Shown: positions 4,831 to 6,686 of the stretch, piece after piece | How positions within the stretch are numbered: the stretch's first letter is position 1 | Layout: each line of letters begins with the position of its first letter | NCBI GenBank assembly: GCA_021780575.1 | Contig: JAJXYL010000030.1 | Location: forward strand, 1 to 6,686 | Source: a bacterium | GTDB taxonomy: Bacteria > Patescibacteriota > Minisyncoccia > Phycocordibacterales > Phycocordibacteraceae | Length of the DNA stretch: 6,686 bases | Direction of reading: 5' to 3' | Notes under the pieces: model-generated | What the model was told of the DNA's origin: nothing | What the model saw: only the letters and a program-made list of their open reading frames with translations | The model's database searches: none | Position numbers and translations under genes: made by a program

Positions 4831-5178
4831 ATGACCAGCGCAACACTCAAAAGCCATAACCAGACGCCGCGGAAGGTTCGTCTTGTTACTGAGCTCGTGA
4901 AGGGGAAGAAGGTCCCTGTGGCGCTCGCGACTCTGCAGTTTCTCCCCAAGCGCGCCGCGGAGCCTATCACGAAGCTTATCAAGAGCGCCGCGGCGAACGC
5001 GAAGGAGAAAGGGGAGGACCCTGACACGATGACCGTGCAGTCAATCACGGTTGAAAGTGCTGGCATGCTGAAGAAATATATGCCGCGCGCTTTCGGCCGC
5101 GCCTCGCTCATTCGCCGCCGAAAGAGCCGTGTAATCGTATCGCTCGCGCCGGCGAAGCCCGCAAAGAAAGGCGCATAG
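4831..5178 (+). CDS. rplV: 50S ribosomal protein L22
   Basis: L22 binds all domains of 23S rRNA; its long beta-hairpin lines the exit tunnel beside L4 and is a known site of macrolide-resistance changes. At 115 residues it is near the family norm (E. coli 110). Landmarks: TPRKVRLVTELVKGKKVPVA (12-31), AAEPITKLIKSAAANAKEK (42-60), and the hairpin segment from MLKKYMPRAFGRASLIRRRK (79-98), with no deletion or insertion visible at the tip relative to the E. coli protein. The C-terminus ends in a short Ala/Pro/Lys tail (SLAPAKPAKKGA). It starts 3 nt after the rpsS stop and has no Shine-Dalgarno, so translation probably depends on ribosomes finishing rpsS. rpsC begins 7 nt after its stop. Confidence 0.97.
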   Translation: MTSATLKSHNQTPRKVRLVTELVKGKKVPVALATLQFLPKRAAEPITKLIKSAAANAKEKGEDPDTMTVQSITVESAGMLKKYMPRAFGRASLIRRRKSRVIVSLAPAKPAKKGA

Positions 5179-5185
5179 ATTTTAT

Positions 5186-5908
5186 ATGACCCATACTGTA
5201 CATCCTTACGCACATCGTCTCGGCATCATCCGGGATTGGAAGAGCCGTTGGTTCGCCGGCGATAAGAAGAGTTACCGCGAGAATATCAAAGTAGACGAGT
5301 TGATTCGCCGTTTCCTCACAAAGCGCCTGCGCGGGACTTTCACGAGCGGCATTGAGATAGAGCGCTCGGCGAGCGAATTGCGCGTCATCCTCTCGACCGG
5401 GCGTCCCGGGCTTGTCATCGGTCGTTCCGGTGAGAACGCGGGCAAGTTGCGTAAAGAACTTGCTGATATGGTGCGCAAGATTGCTCCTGCCGATCGCCGC
5501 ACCCTCAAATTCGATATCGTCGAAGTGCGCCAGCCGGAGACTGATGCGGCCGTTGTTGCATACATGATCGCTGAAGGGCTTGAAAAACGCATGCCGTTCC
5601 GTCGCGTACTCAAACAGACCGTGGAGAAAGTGATTGCCGCGCGCGAGGTGGAGGGCGTGCGTATCGCGCTCTCAGGCAGGCTCGGCGGCGCCGAGATGAG
5701 CCGCAAGGAAGAACTCAAAAAGGGTCGTATTCCTCTCCAGACGTTCCGTGCGGATATCGACTTCGCCCACGAGCGAGCCTATCTGCCCTATGGCGTCATC
5801 GGTATCAAGGTGTGGATATATCGTGGCAATGTGTACCAGGATAAAAAGACCTTGGTACGCCAGCCCGTACAAGCGGGTCCGTTCGATGGGACGCCCTCAC
5901 GCGGCTAA
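5186..5908 (+). CDS. rpsC: 30S ribosomal protein S3
   Basis: S3 forms part of the mRNA entry channel and, with S4 and S5, has helicase activity on mRNA. The 240 residues match the family (E. coli 233). The N-terminal VHPYAHRLGIIRDWKSRWFA (5-24) is typical; a type II KH domain follows with its GXXG loop as GRSG (79-82) within PGLVIGRSGEN; the C-terminal domain has SGRLGGAEMSRKEELKKGRI (163-182) and RADIDFAHERAYLPYGVIGIKVWI (188-211; key residues D190, D192, G203). Arg139, Arg140 and Lys143 in FRRVLK line up with the E. coli helicase residues Arg131, Arg132 and Lys135. The start is 7 nt after rplV (attttat) without a Shine-Dalgarno. Nothing unusual in the protein. Confidence 0.98.
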   Translation: MTHTVHPYAHRLGIIRDWKSRWFAGDKKSYRENIKVDELIRRFLTKRLRGTFTSGIEIERSASELRVILSTGRPGLVIGRSGENAGKLRKELADMVRKIAPADRRTLKFDIVEVRQPETDAAVVAYMIAEGLEKRMPFRRVLKQTVEKVIAAREVEGVRIALSGRLGGAEMSRKEELKKGRIPLQTFRADIDFAHERAYLPYGVIGIKVWIYRGNVYQDKKTLVRQPVQAGPFDGTPSRG

Positions 5909-5917
5909 TATTTCCAT

Positions 5918-6340
5918 ATGTTGTTCCCAAAGAAAGTAAAACACCGCAAGTGGCAGACGCAGCGCAAGAGCGCCAAGCGCAGGAGCCGTCCGGAGACTCG
6001 CGGTACAACCGTTGCCTTCGGTTCCTACGGCCTCAAGGCACTCACAAGCGGCCGTATTACGAGCAATCAAATCGAGTCTGCGCGCAAAGTGATAACGCGC
6101 GCGACCGCTAAGACAGGGAAGCTCTGGACCCGCATCTTCCCCGACCGTCCGGTAACTGCAAAGCCGGCTGAAGTGGGCATGGGAAGCGGAAAAGGAGATC
6201 CGAAACACTATGTGTTTGAAGTGCGTCCCGGCCGTATGCTCTTCGAAATCGACGGCGTTCCTGAGACTATTGCCCGCGAGCACCTGCGACAGGCGGGTAT
6301 GAAGCTGCCGGTCAAGACAGCGGTTATCGCGCGCCGGTAA
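5918..6340 (+). CDS. rplP: 50S ribosomal protein L16, with glycine at the usual Arg81 position
   Basis: L16 helps place the A-site tRNA and lies near the peptidyl-transferase centre; it is a late-assembly 50S protein. The 140 residues align end to end with the E. coli protein (136): MLFPKKVKHRKW, VAFGSYGLKAL (32-42), SNQIESARKVITRA (49-62), KLWTRIFPDRPVTAKPAE (68-85), IDGVPETIAREHLRQA (111-126) and KLPVKTAV (129-136). Two differences stand out: about six extra, mostly basic residues between 12 and 29, and Gly87 (AEVGMGSGKG) where E. coli has Arg81 (AVRMGKGKG), the arginine that is hydroxylated in E. coli. The gene starts 9 nt after rpsC, without a Shine-Dalgarno; rpmC follows after a 20-nt pyrimidine-rich gap. 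Confidence 0.97.
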   Translation: MLFPKKVKHRKWQTQRKSAKRRSRPETRGTTVAFGSYGLKALTSGRITSNQIESARKVITRATAKTGKLWTRIFPDRPVTAKPAEVGMGSGKGDPKHYVFEVRPGRMLFEIDGVPETIAREHLRQAGMKLPVKTAVIARR

Positions 6341-6360
6341 TTTGCCTTTTCTCGATTTCT

Positions 6361-6561
6361 ATGACAAAAAAAGAGACTATGATGACCAAGACCGATCACG
6401 AGCTTACCGAACTCCTTTCGAAGACGCGCGAAACGCTTCGTGCGGAGCGTTTCTCTGCTGCCGGCGCCCGCGCGAAGGACTCCAACAGTCCGCGGAAGCT
6501 GCGCAAGGCGATCGCCCGGGTTCTCACTGAGCAGCGCGCCCGTGCGCTTAAGGCTACATAA
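6361..6561 (+). CDS. rpmC: 50S ribosomal protein L29
   Basis: L29 is a small two-helix protein next to L23 at the tunnel exit. The 66-residue product has the family pattern: an N-terminal helix around DHELTELLSKTRETLRAERF (12-31) and a C-terminal helix PRKLRKAIARVLTEQRARAL (44-63), in which IARVLTEQ matches the ARIKTLL-type end of other L29 proteins. Sequence conservation in this family is low, so the position between rplP and rpsQ is the strongest support. The start is uncertain: ATG 6361 lies 20 nt after rplP, but ATG ATG at 6379-6384 would remove six or seven residues and fit the family N-terminus at least as well. No start has a Shine-Dalgarno; the gap is U/C-rich. Confidence 0.92.
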   Translation: MTKKETMMTKTDHELTELLSKTRETLRAERFSAAGARAKDSNSPRKLRKAIARVLTEQRARALKAT

Positions 6562-6563
6562 AT

Positions 6564-6686
6564 ATGGAACAGAAAACCTCTCGCCCCCAATCATTTGTCG
6601 GTACCGTCGTAAAGACGGCGATGAAGGATACTGCCACGGTCCGCGTGGATCGCTACACGAAGAACGCGAAGTACAAGAAATATTTC
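6564..6686 (+). CDS. rpsQ: 30S ribosomal protein S17, N-terminal part (3' end outside window)
   Basis: S17 is an early 30S assembly protein with an OB fold that binds 16S rRNA in the body of the subunit. Only 41 codons are in the window, running exactly to its last base. After a short polar N-terminus (MEQKTSRPQ) the sequence FVGTVVKTAMKDTATVRVDRYTKNAKYKKYF shows the first strands of the fold (key residues G13, V15, V16, K21, D22, R27, V28), comparable to [28 protein letters not shown] of E. coli. The start lies 2 nt after the rpmC TAA, with no Shine-Dalgarno, so coupling to rpmC is likely. The position after rpmC is the conserved bacterial order. The frame has no interruption up to the window edge. 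Confidence 0.93.
   Translation, partial: MEQKTSRPQSFVGTVVKTAMKDTATVRVDRYTKNAKYKKYF

Overview
The window is a bacterial ribosomal-protein gene cluster (S10 operon running into the start of the spc-type order), all on the + strand: 3' end of tuf, rpsJ, [an inserted sugar-transferase gene], rplC, rplD, rplW, rplB, rpsS, rplV, rpsC, rplP, rpmC, and the 5' end of rpsQ. Order and products are the classical bacterial ones except for the insertion. Moderately high G+C, very short A/T-rich spacers, absence of Shine-Dalgarno sequences in front of every ribosomal gene, and Lys/Ala-rich tails on several proteins make me lean towards a Patescibacteria/CPR (Parcubacteria-like) genome. That is an inference; no taxonomic marker search was possible.

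Layout. Bases 1-401 are the last third of EF-Tu; 425-853 is S10 (NusE) with a long basic N-terminal extension. A perfect 16-bp stem-loop (869-904) follows, and one base later begins a near-consensus promoter (906-934). This drives a 189-residue monotopic phosphoglycosyl transferase (977-1546) with a textbook Shine-Dalgarno, closed by a canonical intrinsic terminator (1549-1580). The insert is thus a complete transcription unit of its own inside the S10 operon. A weak promoter and a structured leader (about 1612-1687) precede rplC; the leader carries a good Shine-Dalgarno in front of an out-of-frame ATG and a hairpin followed by a U-rich stretch that ends a few bases before the rplC start. rplC-rplD-rplW-rplB run with gaps of 5-15 nt and end in a perfect 23-bp stem with a GAAA loop (4274-4323). 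A second strong promoter (4411-4439) and a short hairpin plus U-runs lead into rpsS-rplV-rpsC-rplP-rpmC-rpsQ, again tightly packed.

How it works together. All genes but the transferase serve translation: EF-Tu delivers aminoacyl-tRNA, and the others are 30S (S10, S19, S3, S17) and 50S (L3, L4, L23, L2, L22, L16, L29) proteins. What stands out is organisation: a cluster that in many bacteria is one long transcript appears divided into at least four units (tuf-rpsJ; transferase; rplC-rplB; rpsS onward), with a surface-glycan enzyme in one of the breaks. No gene-free stretch exceeds 300 bases; the three larger gaps (854-976, 1547-1687, 4267-4476) are taken up by terminators, promoters and leaders. 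No tRNA, rRNA, CRISPR, insertion sequence or tandem repeat was seen.
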